DNA from: Pelovirga terrestris
GTDB taxonomy: Bacteria; Desulfobacterota; Desulfuromonadia; Desulfuromonadales; Geopsychrobacteraceae
Direction of reading: 5' to 3'
Assembly: GCF_014773365.1 (NCBI RefSeq)
Contig: NZ_JACWUN010000007.1
Coordinates: forward strand, 1-64,000
Length of the DNA: 64,000 nt
The translations under genes were made by a program, and so were the position numbers. Shown here piece by piece: positions 52,272 through 61,793 of the stretch. The stretch's first letter is position 1; the number at the start of each line of letters is the position of its first letter. The notes under the pieces are model-generated. The model saw nothing but the letters and a program-made list of their open reading frames with translations, made no database searches and was not told the origin of the DNA.

Positions 52272-54275
52272 ATGACGTCAGGTTCTAAAGACAGTGAACT
52301 TCTGCAACAGCTTGTCCGCGAAGTTGACGCTTTAAAGCAGGAAAATCAGGCCCTGAAAAACCAGTTAGCTGATTTCGAAGATAAATCTTCGATTTGTCAG
52401 GATCTCATCAAACATGCCGCAGATGCCATCTTTCTTGGTGACCCCCAGGGCAATATCACCTCAGCTAATCTTAGCGCTTTTGAGTTAAGCGGTTATCCAC
52501 AACCGGAACTGATCGGCATGAACATCAGCCGACTGTTCCCCGTCAACGAACTGCAACGTGAACCCTTGCGTTATGACCTGCTTCAGGCCGGCAAAACCGT
52601 CCACCGACAGAGACAGCTTCTGCGGAAAAACGGTGATCTGATCAGCATTGAAATGAGTGCCAGAGTTCTACCGGACGGAACCTATCATTGTTTTATGCGC
52701 GACATCAGCAATCGCAAGAAAATGGAAGAGGCGCTGCGCTATTCCGAAGAAAAATTCTCCCGGGCGTTCAAGCTCAGTCCGGATGCGGTCAATATCAACC
52801 GTCTTCGTGATGGCGTCTATATTGAGATCAATGAAGGGTTCACCAAGGCCATGGGCTGGACCGAGGAGGAAGTCATCGGCCGCAGTTCTCTGCCGGGGGA
52901 TCTGGACATCTGGTGCCGGGCCGAGGATCGTCAAAAACTGGTTGACGGGCTTAGTGCGGATGGCGAGGTACACGGACTACAGGCACCATTTCGCAGCAAG
53001 GACGGACGGATCCTGATCGGCCTGATGTCGGCACGATTAATCGAAATCAACGGCGAGCCCTGTCTTCTCTCCATCACCCGCGATATCACCGAACGGGTCA
53101 AAGCGGAAGAGGAGCGACGCAAGCTGGAAGAGCAGATGCTCCAGGTCCAGAAGCTGGAAAGCCTCGGGGTTCTTGCCGGCGGCATTGCTCATGACTTCAA
53201 CAATATCCTGTTGGCGGTACTCGGACATTGTGAACTGGCTCAACGTCGATTCAACGACGAGACAGCCCTTGCCAACCATCTTCTGCAGATCAAACATGCC
53301 GCTGGTAAAGCGGCAAATCTGGCTAATCAGATGCTGGCCTATTCCGGCAAAGGAAAGTTCGTTGTTGCACCAGTCAATCTGTCGCGACTGGTTCTTGAGA
53401 TGGAACCGATTCTCGCAGTTTCGATCAGTAAAAAAGCGCTGCTGCGTTACGACTTGAACGAAGATCTGCCGACGGTTGAAGCGGATCCCACTCAGCTACA
53501 CCAGGTGATCATGAATCTGGTGATCAACGCCTCGGAGGCGATTGGTGACCACAGTGGCGTGATCGCCGTGGTTACCGGCGCCATGGACTGTGACAGTCAT
53601 TACCTGAGTGAAACCTGGTTAGATGAACACCTGCCGGAAGGGCGATATGTCTACGTCGAGGTTGCTGATACCGGCTGCGGGATGAATTCTGATCAGTTAG
53701 ATCGCATTTTTGAACCCTTCTACAGCACCAAATTCACCGGGCGGGGACTCGGTATGGCGGCCGTCCTGGGGATTGTTCGTGGCCACCAGGGAGCAATCAA
53801 GCTGTACAGCGAAGTTGGTAAGGGCAGTACCTTTAAAGTGCTGCTGCCGGCCTCAACGCTGCCGGAGACTCCTGCTGATGATATCGACACCAACATAACC
53901 TTCAGTCCCGGCGGCCTGGTACTGCTGATCGACGACGAAGAAGCAATCCTTGACATCGGGACAGAGATGCTCGAAGAGCTGGGCTTTGAAGTGCTGACCG
54001 CTCATGATGGACTCGGTGCCGTGGAGTTGTTCCGCCGGCACCACAAGGACATCCGCTTTGTGCTGATGGATCTGACCATGCCGCAGATGGACGGGGAACA
54101 GGCATACCGCGAATTTCGTCGCATCACCAAAGAGGTCAAAGTGATTATCTGCAGCGGCTACAACCAGCAGGAAGTTGCCCAGAAATTCGTCGGCAAAGGC
54201 CTCGCCGGTTTCCTGAAAAAACCCTACCAATTCAGTGAATTGATTAAAGCGATCCAGCAGTTGGAAGTTTGTTGA
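52272..54275 (+). CDS. Cytoplasmic PAS-PAS hybrid histidine kinase with C-terminal receiver
   Basis: A 667-residue soluble signalling protein without membrane segments. It has an N-terminal coiled coil (about 8-40), two PAS domains (about 45-155 and 160-275), a coiled link, and a phosphoacceptor domain with GIAHDFNNILLAVLGHCELA. The HATPase domain has NLVINASEAI, DTGCGM and GRGLGMAAVLG, and a receiver (about 545-665) has LIDDEEA and FVLMDLTMPQMDG. It starts 16 bp after ctaB, so it is probably part of the cox transcript and could sense redox state. No partner regulator is adjacent. Confidence 0.9.
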   Translation: MTSGSKDSELLQQLVREVDALKQENQALKNQLADFEDKSSICQDLIKHAADAIFLGDPQGNITSANLSAFELSGYPQPELIGMNISRLFPVNELQREPLRYDLLQAGKTVHRQRQLLRKNGDLISIEMSARVLPDGTYHCFMRDISNRKKMEEALRYSEEKFSRAFKLSPDAVNINRLRDGVYIEINEGFTKAMGWTEEEVIGRSSLPGDLDIWCRAEDRQKLVDGLSADGEVHGLQAPFRSKDGRILIGLMSARLIEINGEPCLLSITRDITERVKAEEERRKLEEQMLQVQKLESLGVLAGGIAHDFNNILLAVLGHCELAQRRFNDETALANHLLQIKHAAGKAANLANQMLAYSGKGKFVVAPVNLSRLVLEMEPILAVSISKKALLRYDLNEDLPTVEADPTQLHQVIMNLVINASEAIGDHSGVIAVVTGAMDCDSHYLSETWLDEHLPEGRYVYVEVADTGCGMNSDQLDRIFEPFYSTKFTGRGLGMAAVLGIVRGHQGAIKLYSEVGKGSTFKVLLPASTLPETPADDIDTNITFSPGGLVLLIDDEEAILDIGTEMLEELGFEVLTAHDGLGAVELFRRHHKDIRFVLMDLTMPQMDGEQAYREFRRITKEVKVIICSGYNQQEVAQKFVGKGLAGFLKKPYQFSELIKAIQQLEVC

Positions 54276-54395
54276 ACCACAACATCAACCTGATCGATTT
54301 GAATTCTTAAAGAACCGCTCCGGCCAATCTTGCCTACCCACGGCAAATCAGGCATTATTATTTTCTGTCATTTTTTTTATCCACAAGGAGGAGCC

Positions 54396-54935
54396 ATGCA
54401 ATACTTTGCCCTGACCATTATTGGCCGTGACCGGCCTGGTATTGTTGCCCAGGTAACCGAAATTCTCTACCGCCTCGGCTTCAATATTGCTGATTCCAGC
54501 TGCTCGATTTTGGGTGGCCAATTCTCCATGATCCTGATCATCTCCAACCCCAACATCACCTCCAAGGATCAGTTCGAAGAAGATTTTCGCCATCTCGAAG
54601 AAACCAACCTGTCGGTGTTCATTCGCACCATGAAACCGGGAGGTGAAATCAGCCCTGAACTGGAAGGGGAACAATGTATGATTTCCGTTTACGGAGCGGA
54701 TAAGCCCGGGATTGTCTATCAGGTGGCCAAGGTTCTGGGAGAGCACCAGATCAACATTACCGACTTGAACACCAAACTTATCGGCACACCGGAAAAGCCG
54801 GTCTACGTCATGATGATTGAAGCGATCCTGCCGGCAGCCATTGAAGTCGCTGCCATGGAAAACTGGATGACAGCATTAAAGAAGCAATTGCAGGTTGATA
54901 TTTCCGTACGTTCGTTGATTGCTGTGGAGTTGTAA
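54396..54935 (+). CDS. Two-ACT-domain regulator (GcvR-like)
   Basis: A 179-residue protein made of two ACT domains. The first begins FALTIIGRDRPGIVAQVTEI and the second MISVYGADKPGIVYQVAKVL, with the expected DRPG and DKPG ligand-loop motifs. Such proteins include GcvR, the glycine cleavage regulator, and similar amino-acid sensors. The start has AAGGAGGAG 4-9 nt upstream; the longer frame from 54330 lacks homology. It is 3 bp upstream of def and probably co-transcribed. Confidence 0.85.
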   Translation: MQYFALTIIGRDRPGIVAQVTEILYRLGFNIADSSCSILGGQFSMILIISNPNITSKDQFEEDFRHLEETNLSVFIRTMKPGGEISPELEGEQCMISVYGADKPGIVYQVAKVLGEHQINITDLNTKLIGTPEKPVYVMMIEAILPAAIEVAAMENWMTALKKQLQVDISVRSLIAVEL

Positions 54936-54938
54936 CTG

Positions 54939-55442
54939 ATGGCTGTAAAAACCGTACTGGTGTATCCGGAACCACTGCTCAAAGAAGTTTCCGAACCGAT
55001 TAAAAATTTTGACGACTCCGTCCGTAACCTGCTCCAGGATCTGGTCGATACGATGGTGGCTGCCGGCCATTCGGTCGGTATTGCCGCCCCCCAGATTGGT
55101 GATCTGCGCCGTGCTGTCGTGGTGGATGTATCTGGCAGCAAACTGGGGAAAAAACAGGGAAATCATGGTCTGATGCAGATGGTCAATCCGGAAATTATCG
55201 AGCAAGAAGGGTCATGCGAAGCCCGTGAAGGCTGCATGTCGGTTCCGGACTATACCGGCAACGTCACCCGGGCTGAAGCTGTTGTTGTCCAGTATCAGGA
55301 TGAAAACAACATCCGCTGCGTTATTCGTGCCGAAGGGTTTGAGGCAATTGCCATCCAACACGAAATCGATCATCTCGACGGGTTGCTCTTTCTTGACCGG
55401 GTATCGAGTTTAAAAACCGGGCTGTTCCGCCGTAAGAACTAA
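54939..55442 (+). CDS. def: Peptide deformylase
   Basis: A 167-residue metalloenzyme that removes the formyl group from nascent proteins. The three motifs are present: GIAAPQIG, EGCMSVP with the metal-ligand Cys, and QHEIDHLDG with the two His and catalytic Glu. The length is typical. It follows the ACT gene after 3 bp. A minus-strand parvulin gene converges 66 bp downstream. Confidence 0.95.
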   Translation: MAVKTVLVYPEPLLKEVSEPIKNFDDSVRNLLQDLVDTMVAAGHSVGIAAPQIGDLRRAVVVDVSGSKLGKKQGNHGLMQMVNPEIIEQEGSCEAREGCMSVPDYTGNVTRAEAVVVQYQDENNIRCVIRAEGFEAIAIQHEIDHLDGLLFLDRVSSLKTGLFRRKN

Positions 55443-55508
55443 CCTGACAACACCCCTATCCATGACCGCAACTGGCAGAGTCGGTGCTTATCAGATTCCG
55501 GACAGAAA

Positions 55509-55793
55509 CTATGAGTCGGTGCGGCTGGTAATCTCAATCAAATGATAACCGAATTGGGTTTTGACCGGACCCAGCACCTTGCCGATATCACCGGAAAAGA
55601 CCACCTCGTCAAACTCCTTGACCATCTGTCCGGGATAAAATTCTCCCAGTGCGCCGCCTTGCTTGCCGGACGGGCATTTTGAATGCTGTTTCGCCACGAC
55701 AGCGAAATCCTCGCCGCCTTCGATCATTTTTTTTAAGGTATTACAGTCTGCTTCTGATGGCACCAGAATGTGCCGCGCGCTTGCTTTTGCCAT
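55509..55793 (-). CDS. ppiC: Single-domain parvulin peptidyl-prolyl isomerase
   Basis: A 94-residue parvulin of the PpiC type without signal peptide, so cytoplasmic. It has ARHILVPSEADC at the start, FAVVAKQHSKCPSGKQGGAL in the middle, FDEVVFSGDIGKVLGPVKTQ and FGYHLIEIT at the end, with the active-site His, Cys and Phe pattern. It isomerises proline bonds. AAAGGAG is about 9 nt upstream of the ATG. The mscS-like gene ends further downstream on the same strand only after the 53-bp gap upstream. Confidence 0.9.
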   Translation of the reverse strand: MAKASARHILVPSEADCNTLKKMIEGGEDFAVVAKQHSKCPSGKQGGALGEFYPGQMVKEFDEVVFSGDIGKVLGPVKTQFGYHLIEITSRTDS

Positions 55794-55846
55794 AATCTCT
55801 GTCTCCTTTAGATGTTTAAGTATGGGGATGCCCCCATAACCTGGAT

Positions 55847-56959
55847 TTACTGTTCCTGCGGATCGGGTTCCGGTGATTCGAGATGAATCGTCTGGGTCGG
55901 GTAAGCAATCTCTGCCCCGTTATCTTCAATAATCCCCATAATCTTGAGCATCACATCCTCTTTGATGCCGTGAAATTCTACCCAGTTGGTGGTTTTGGTA
56001 AAGGTATAGACCATAAAATCGATGGATGAGGCGGCGAAGCGATTAACATTGACGATCATCGTCAGTTCCGTTGCGATATCCGGATGCGAGCACAGCATCT
56101 CTTTGACCTGCTTGACAATTGCCACAACCTTGTTGCCATCAGCGTAACGCACCCCGATGGTTTCAAAAATCCGCCGGTTGGTCATGCGCGATGGGTTTTC
56201 CACCGAGATCGTGGCGAAGGTCGCATTGGGAACATAGAGCGGCCGCTTGTCAAAGGTACGGATACAGGTCAGGCGCCAGCCGATGTTTTCAACCGTGCCT
56301 TCAATCTCCTTATCAGGGGAACGGACCCAGTCGCCGACCCTGAACGGCTGATCCAGATAGATCATCAGACCGCCAAAAAAATTGGCCAGCAGATCTTTGG
56401 CAGCGAAACCGACGGCAATACCGCCAATGCCGCCAAAGGCCAAGACCCCGGAGATGCTGAAACCCAGGGTCTGCAAGACCACCAGTGCGGTCGTAATCAG
56501 CACCGATAACCGCAGCAGTTTGCCCAGCGCCGAAGCGGTTGTCGCATCCAGCGGCTTGTGCACCCTTTTCGGGCTTTGAATTGTCACTTCACCCTTATTG
56601 ATAAAACCGGTCATAAACCAGGCAAAGATCACAATAAAGGAAACTTCACGGATCGGCTCGATAAAATTAAAAATCGGCTCATTCGATACCTGACGAACGA
56701 CTTCAGTCGCCCATAACAGACCATTAAGCCAAACAAAAATCCGCACCGGCTTGCGGGCTGAACTGATGAGCAAATCATCCCAGAAGGTTTTGGTGGTCAG
56801 CGCCGTTTTTTCGAGACGGTCAAAAACCCTTTTGACCCCATAACTGACAAAGGATGTCAGCAGAACGATGATAAAAGCCTGGATGATCCAGGCGTAGCCA
56901 CCTTCAATGTTGAGCAGATTCAGAAGTTGAACAATAATCTTATTAACTGATTCTTCCAT
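55847..56959 (-). CDS. MscS-family mechanosensitive channel
   Basis: A 370-residue protein with several N-terminal membrane segments (about 20-40, 70-90, 110-130 and 155-175), followed by the pore helix GVLAFGGIGGIAVGFAAKDLLANFFGG and a beta domain with PFRVGDWV, EGTVENIGWRLT and RPLYVPNATF. These are the standard MscS features. It releases solutes during osmotic downshock. The ATG at 56959 has GGAG 6 nt upstream and is preferred over an in-frame start at 57007. Note that ORF end and SafE-like start are 31 bp apart. Confidence 0.9.
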   Translation of the reverse strand: MEESVNKIIVQLLNLLNIEGGYAWIIQAFIIVLLTSFVSYGVKRVFDRLEKTALTTKTFWDDLLISSARKPVRIFVWLNGLLWATEVVRQVSNEPIFNFIEPIREVSFIVIFAWFMTGFINKGEVTIQSPKRVHKPLDATTASALGKLLRLSVLITTALVVLQTLGFSISGVLAFGGIGGIAVGFAAKDLLANFFGGLMIYLDQPFRVGDWVRSPDKEIEGTVENIGWRLTCIRTFDKRPLYVPNATFATISVENPSRMTNRRIFETIGVRYADGNKVVAIVKQVKEMLCSHPDIATELTMIVNVNRFAASSIDFMVYTFTKTTNWVEFHGIKEDVMLKIMGIIEDNGAEIAYPTQTIHLESPEPDPQEQ

Positions 56960-56990
56960 CGACTTCTCCAGATCGTTTTCAAACAACCTG

Positions 56991-57665
56991 CTAATGACAA
57001 ACAACATCCATGGTCAAATGTCGAAACAGATTGTAACAACCCATCAGGGCCACCAGCAACCCGGCCCCTTTCAGCATCCAGTTGCGTTTGCGGCTGAACC
57101 ACTGAGCGGCACTACCGACCAGAAACAAAGACGGGATTGTTCCGACACCGAAAGCGATCATGGTAATGGCACCGCGCAATGGATCGGCGCTGCCGGCAGC
57201 AGTGATCGCCATGGCGTACAGCAGTCCACAGGGCAAAAAACCAAATAACATCCCCAAGGGTAACGCCGATAACGCCGGCGGCAATCGGCGTAATCCTTTG
57301 ACCGCACGGGTCAGATACTGAATCGGCCCGGCAAATTCAAGGGCCATGATATTGATTCGCGAGAACAGTCCGGCGCTACCCAAACCAATGAGAATGACAA
57401 GAATATCACTGAAAAGCAACAGGCCAAGGGTCACCTGTTGATAAGAACCACTCATCGCCAGGGCTGAACCGAGCCAACCGACCACTAATCCGATAAAACC
57501 ATAGGTGATGGTCCTGCCAATATTGTAGAGCAGATGAAAAAAGGGCCCGCTATTGCGCCCATCAGCTGTCAATGACAGGGCGGTGACAATACCGCCACAC
57601 ATACCGATACAGTGGGCAGAACCAAACAATCCGGTCATTAGAGCCAGGGAATAAAGAGGATCCAT
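56991..57665 (-). CDS. SafE/TauE-like membrane protein (copper/cytochrome biogenesis type)
   Basis: A 224-residue membrane protein with about six helices. It begins with GLFGSAHCIGMCGGIVTAL, and GFLPCGLLYAMAITAAGSAD follows at about 141. The HCxGMCGG and LPCG signatures are those of the DsbD_2/SafE branch related to CcoS/CcoH-linked copper uptake and cytochrome oxidase biogenesis. Its C-terminus ends in a Cys-His. The gene lies divergently from the NosL-like gene, in the same half of the window as the cox operon. Confidence 0.8.
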   Translation of the reverse strand: MDPLYSLALMTGLFGSAHCIGMCGGIVTALSLTADGRNSGPFFHLLYNIGRTITYGFIGLVVGWLGSALAMSGSYQQVTLGLLLFSDILVILIGLGSAGLFSRINIMALEFAGPIQYLTRAVKGLRRLPPALSALPLGMLFGFLPCGLLYAMAITAAGSADPLRGAITMIAFGVGTIPSLFLVGSAAQWFSRKRNWMLKGAGLLVALMGCYNLFRHLTMDVVCH

Positions 57666-57817
57666 ATACGGTCGTTCTCCGCTACTGCGGCATCATCCGG
57701 CTTGGGGCAATTTTTCGCCAAGCTCTTGTCGTTGCCATCATTTGCTGGTACAAGGATGCGGTCAGGTTGTTATTCCTATGCAATGGCAATGATGCCCCAA
57801 CTTACGAGGAGATTATT

Positions 57818-58339
57818 GTGAAAAAAATCATTATGTTGTTTTTTTCCCTGTTGTTTGTAGCCACCTTAGTTATCGGCTCTCAGAGCGACATTGTCAACCA
57901 CTCCTCTTGTCCTCATTGCGGGATGGATCGTGATAAATTCTCCTTCAGCCGAATGTTGCTGGTGTATGACGACGGCAGTGAAATCGGTACCTGCAGCATC
58001 CGCTGTGCGGCCGTGGATATGGTCAACAATCTTGACAAGGCGCCGGTAACGATGATGGTCGGTGATTATAAGACCGACGAGCTGATTGACGCTGAAAGCG
58101 CTTTCTGGGTCATTGGTGGCAAACGCCCCGGGGTGATGAGCAGACGCGCTAAATGGGCTTTTGCCCAGCGAGCTGATGCCGCAGCCTTTATCGCAGAAAA
58201 CAATGGCGAACTAGCCACTTTTGAGCAGGCCCTGCAGGCTACCTACAGTGATCTTTACGAAGACACGCGGATGATCCGTGAACGGCGTAAAGCTCGGAGG
58301 GCGCGAATGGCAACAGAACAACCCACATTGAACCAGTAA
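57818..58339 (+). CDS. NosL-like copper lipoprotein-type protein
   Basis: A 173-residue exported protein. A signal peptide (about 1-22) precedes SSCPHCGMDRDKFSFSRMLL, then DGSEIGTCSIRCAAVDM and a C-terminal region similar to NosL (AESAFWVIGGKRPGVMSRRA). NosL binds Cu(I) for nitrous oxide reductase, but no nos genes are here, so it may supply another copper enzyme. The start is a GTG with AGGAG 6 nt upstream; the upstream in-frame ATG at 57767 lacks a signal peptide. No lipobox is evident. Confidence 0.82.
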   Translation: MKKIIMLFFSLLFVATLVIGSQSDIVNHSSCPHCGMDRDKFSFSRMLLVYDDGSEIGTCSIRCAAVDMVNNLDKAPVTMMVGDYKTDELIDAESAFWVIGGKRPGVMSRRAKWAFAQRADAAAFIAENNGELATFEQALQATYSDLYEDTRMIRERRKARRARMATEQPTLNQ

Positions 58340-58404
58340 TTCTTCAGATACTATCCAACCGTTTATGGCTGGATCATTCCAGTAGATGAAAAAAGGAGAC
58401 GTCC

Positions 58405-58887
58405 ATGAGCCTTTGTCCATGCGGAACTAATCTCAACTATGCTGATTGCTGTGAGCCGGTCATCACCGGCAAGAGAATCGCAGCCAGCGCCGAAGAGTTG
58501 ATGCGTGCCCGCTATAGTGCCCACGACAAGGTGGCGGTCGATTTTCTTTACCAGAGCACCCACCCTGACCACCGCGTCAACTACGACCACAAGGGAACCA
58601 AAAGCTGGGCAGAAAAATCCCAGTGGCTTGGTTTAGAAATCGTTGGCACCAACGCCGGTGGCTCCGACGACGAACAGGGTGAGGTCGAATTCATTGCCCG
58701 TTTTCGCGACAAAGGGGTGATCCGCAGCCATCATGAGCGTGCCCATTTTGCCAAAGTCGGTCGCGATTGGCTGTTTACCGAGGGGGAAATGATCAAATCC
58801 CCACCGGTGACGGTCTCCAAGATCGGCCGTAACGACCCATGCGGCTGTGGCAGCGGTAAAAAATTCAAAAAGTGCTGTGGCCAGTAA
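58405..58887 (+). CDS. ychJ: YchJ-family SEC-C motif protein
   Basis: A 160-residue cytoplasmic protein. It begins [13 protein letters not shown] and ends [14 protein letters not shown], two SEC-C-like zinc-binding motifs, with an NTF2-like central domain ([31 protein letters not shown], and [10 protein letters not shown]). This is the arrangement of YchJ proteins, whose function is unknown. AAAGGAG lies 8 nt upstream. The acyl-CoA ligase follows after 5 bp. Confidence 0.9.
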   Translation: MSLCPCGTNLNYADCCEPVITGKRIAASAEELMRARYSAHDKVAVDFLYQSTHPDHRVNYDHKGTKSWAEKSQWLGLEIVGTNAGGSDDEQGEVEFIARFRDKGVIRSHHERAHFAKVGRDWLFTEGEMIKSPPVTVSKIGRNDPCGCGSGKKFKKCCGQ

Positions 58888-58892
58888 CCACC

Positions 58893-60797
58893 ATGGTTGC
58901 CGTCATCACGCCACAGGCCACCCTTTACGACACCCTACTTGCCGGCTGTGAGAATTACGCTGAACACAGCGCTTTTATCTACCGGGCCGCCGGCAGTGAG
59001 TTTCAGGTCAGCTACGCCAAGCTCTTTGAAGATGCCCTGATTCTGGCCAAGGCCTTTGCCTCCCACAAGATCGGCAAGGGCAGTAAGGTCATGCTGTTGT
59101 CAGACAACCGCTACGGCTGGATTGTCACCGACTTTGCCCTGATCTCCCTGGGAGCGATCAGCGTGCCGCGTGGCAGCGACACCCCAACCTGCGAGCTCGA
59201 ATATATCCTCGAACATGCCGACTGCGAGTTTCTGGTGATTGAAACCGAAGCGCTGCTCAAGGCCCACAGCCCGATACTCAAAAAGATGAAGAAATTGCGG
59301 TCGGTGTTCGTCATCGAGGGGGGAAAAACCCACCGCTGGTTCGATAATGTCTACAGCTACAACGACATTCTGGACAACCGCAACATCACTCCAACCGACC
59401 GGGAAGAATTCATTGCCCGGCGCTACGCTCTGAACCTGGATGACACCTTTACCTTGATCTACACCTCGGGAACCACCGGTAATCCCAAGGGGGTCATCCT
59501 CACACACCGCAATATCATGTACAATGTCCGTACCCTGCCGGAAATTATCGCCCTGAAAGAAACCGACAGTTTTGTCTCGATTCTGCCAAGCTGGCATATT
59601 TTTGAGCGGGCGTGTGAGTATCTTGCACTATCTCAAGGGTGCTGCACCGTTTATTCAAGCATCAAAACCTTTGCGGCCGATCTGGAAACCTACAAACCGA
59701 CCCTGGTCGCAACGGTGCCACGCCTGTGGGAATCGATGTACACCAAAATCAATCAGACCCTTGAAAAGCAGAACCCGCGCAAAGCCCGTATGTTTAAGAA
59801 GCTCGTAGCTATTTCAGCAACTTATCGATTTCATCGGCGGCGGCTGAAAAACCAGCAGCCGCGTTTTCACAAGCTCAACCCCCTGGTTATTGCCGGCCAC
59901 AAGCTGGCCTCCTTAAGCATGTTGGTCACCTTGTTTTTGCCTTATCGTTTCGCTCAAAAAAAACTTGCCGCCGTGCAGGCACGTTTTGGTGGGCGCTTAC
60001 GCATGGCAATCAGTGGCGGCGGCAGCCTGCCGGCCTATCTCGATGAGTGGATTGATGCCATCGGTATCCGCATCGTCAACGCTTACGGCATGACCGAATG
60101 CGCTCCGGCCATTGCCGGACGGGCATTGAACTGTGAGGTATTCGGCACCCTGGGGCCACCTACCAAAGGCACGGAACTGCGCATCGTCGCAGAGGATGGT
60201 CGAATACTGGCCGCCGGCGAAGAAGGGGAGATTGAGGTCCGCGGGGAGCAGGTGTTTCCCGGTTATTACCAGGACGACACAGAAAATCACAACGCCTTTA
60301 CTACGGACGGTTTTTTTCGCACCGGTGATCTGGGCAAGTTGACCCTGAGCGGCGAACTGGTTATTACCGGTCGCTCAAAAGAGATTATTGTTCTGGCCAG
60401 CGGTGAGAACATCGATCCCAGTCGGATTGAATCGACCATTACCCAACTCCCCTTCGTCACCGATGCGGTTCTGGTCGGACAGGACAAAAAAGGGCTGGGG
60501 GCACTGATTATTCCCGATATGGAACGACTACGTGAATTCATCGCCGATAAGGCTGAGCAACTGACCGAGACCAAGGACCAATTACTTGCTGACCAAAAGG
60601 TCCTCGACCGAGTGAAGGCAGAAATCAATACGCTGCTGAATGCCAAAAAAGGGTTCAAGCCCTTTGAAAAACTCCAGAACATTCATTTTCTTGATACGGA
60701 GTTTACCGCCGGCGAAGAACTGACCAACACCTTGAAAAAAAAGCGCCACATCATCGAAACCAAATACCGGGAAATCATCAGCAAACTGCTGAAGTAA
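58893..60797 (+). CDS. Long-chain acyl-CoA synthetase (AMP-forming)
   Basis: A 634-residue adenylating enzyme that activates fatty acids with ATP and CoA. The P-loop-like motif is IYTSGTTGNPKGV. A4-type segment SILPSWHIFERACEY, A5 NAYGMTECAP, A7 FFRTGDLGKL, and A8 TGRSKEIIVLASGENIDPSR follow; length and ERACEY match bacterial FadD15-like enzymes. The ATG at 58893 is preferred because an in-frame GTG at 58872 overlaps ychJ. No fad operon surrounds it. The gene ends 33 bp from the convergent PA2778-like gene. Confidence 0.93.
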   Translation: MVAVITPQATLYDTLLAGCENYAEHSAFIYRAAGSEFQVSYAKLFEDALILAKAFASHKIGKGSKVMLLSDNRYGWIVTDFALISLGAISVPRGSDTPTCELEYILEHADCEFLVIETEALLKAHSPILKKMKKLRSVFVIEGGKTHRWFDNVYSYNDILDNRNITPTDREEFIARRYALNLDDTFTLIYTSGTTGNPKGVILTHRNIMYNVRTLPEIIALKETDSFVSILPSWHIFERACEYLALSQGCCTVYSSIKTFAADLETYKPTLVATVPRLWESMYTKINQTLEKQNPRKARMFKKLVAISATYRFHRRRLKNQQPRFHKLNPLVIAGHKLASLSMLVTLFLPYRFAQKKLAAVQARFGGRLRMAISGGGSLPAYLDEWIDAIGIRIVNAYGMTECAPAIAGRALNCEVFGTLGPPTKGTELRIVAEDGRILAAGEEGEIEVRGEQVFPGYYQDDTENHNAFTTDGFFRTGDLGKLTLSGELVITGRSKEIIVLASGENIDPSRIESTITQLPFVTDAVLVGQDKKGLGALIIPDMERLREFIADKAEQLTETKDQLLADQKVLDRVKAEINTLLNAKKGFKPFEKLQNIHFLDTEFTAGEELTNTLKKKRHIIETKYREIISKLLK

Positions 60798-60830
60798 ACA
60801 GGGTCTGCCTGATGCCAGGGCAGAATCAGT

Positions 60831-61793
60831 TCAGTTGATCGGTGCGCTATCAGCAACAATCTTCTGGCGGGTTTGTCGAAACACCTCCTGACGATCCCCA
60901 CCCTGAGCGATCGCCTGGTCAATTACTGCCAGGGCTTCCGTGCGGCGTCCTGCCTGCGCAAGTACCAGGGCCAGGTTGTTCAGGGGAATACCGTCGTCAG
61001 GCCGCAGCGCTGCCGCCTGACGAAAAGAACGGATGGCCGTCGCCGTGTCTCCTGCCTGATAGCTGCTGTTCCCTGCCCCGATCCAGGCAACAAAACTGTC
61101 GGGCCAGGCCTTGGTAGCAGTCAGATAAGCGGTTGTAGCAGCTGAAAATTGTCGGGCCCGTTCCAGACCAACCACAGCGGTCAGATAGGCGATTTCGGTT
61201 GCACTGCTCGGCAAGACAGACGGGGGAACGACCACCAGCCCCCAATAATCAGCCCGGCGCCAAGTGCGCTCAAACACCCCCATTGACATCTCCATGCCAG
61301 GGTAAACTCCGGAATGGAGCCGGACCCTTTTTTCGCCCTGATCGTAACCAATGACCACGGCATAATGCCACCGGGGATACCAGGACAAGCCAAGATTCTG
61401 CAGAATCATCACCGGTTGCCCACCTTTCAACTCCGCCACCAGTTCAGACCAGCCACTCAGAGGATATGCCAGATAACCCTGCCGCCGAGCAGCAGCAACG
61501 ATAGACGGTTGCAGACTCCCTTGAAGCTCCGGCGAGTAAACCTGTCCCTCCAGTTGGGGCAAGAAAACGTCGTGGCCATTCCACGCCAGCAGCATGGCCA
61601 GCGCTGCCGGCCCACACTGGTACTCTTGCTGGGCAAAAAAAGGGGCCTCACTGAGGTGAAGTCGTTGCGGCTCAGGGCGTAAAGCATGGGGATATTGATA
61701 GGAGCTGCAGCCGCTCGCAATGAGAATAAAACTACCAAAAAAAGCGCAGGCAAGCCACCGCCTACCTGCGCTTTTTAAACTGCGTTCCAGCAT
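60831..61793 (-). CDS. PA2778-family C39-like cysteine peptidase with TPR domain
   Basis: A 320-residue lipoprotein, lipobox IASGC near residue 29. The N-terminal C39-like domain (about 45-195) has QEYQCGPAALAMLLAWNG with the catalytic Cys and the distal His in PRWHYAVVIGYD. The C-terminal half (about 205-310) has TPR-like repeats. This combination is that of Pseudomonas PA2778. It probably cleaves a peptide in the periplasm, but the substrate is unknown. Its start follows the stop of the PA2779-like gene with no gap. Confidence 0.88.
   Translation of the reverse strand: MLERSLKSAGRRWLACAFFGSFILIASGCSSYQYPHALRPEPQRLHLSEAPFFAQQEYQCGPAALAMLLAWNGHDVFLPQLEGQVYSPELQGSLQPSIVAAARRQGYLAYPLSGWSELVAELKGGQPVMILQNLGLSWYPRWHYAVVIGYDQGEKRVRLHSGVYPGMEMSMGVFERTWRRADYWGLVVVPPSVLPSSATEIAYLTAVVGLERARQFSAATTAYLTATKAWPDSFVAWIGAGNSSYQAGDTATAIRSFRQAAALRPDDGIPLNNLALVLAQAGRRTEALAVIDQAIAQGGDRQEVFRQTRQKIVADSAPIN

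Noticed and set aside
60803-60825. Small hairpin TCTGCC/GGCAGA between convergent genes
   Set aside because: Only a 6-bp stem and no T-tract; not enough to call a terminator.
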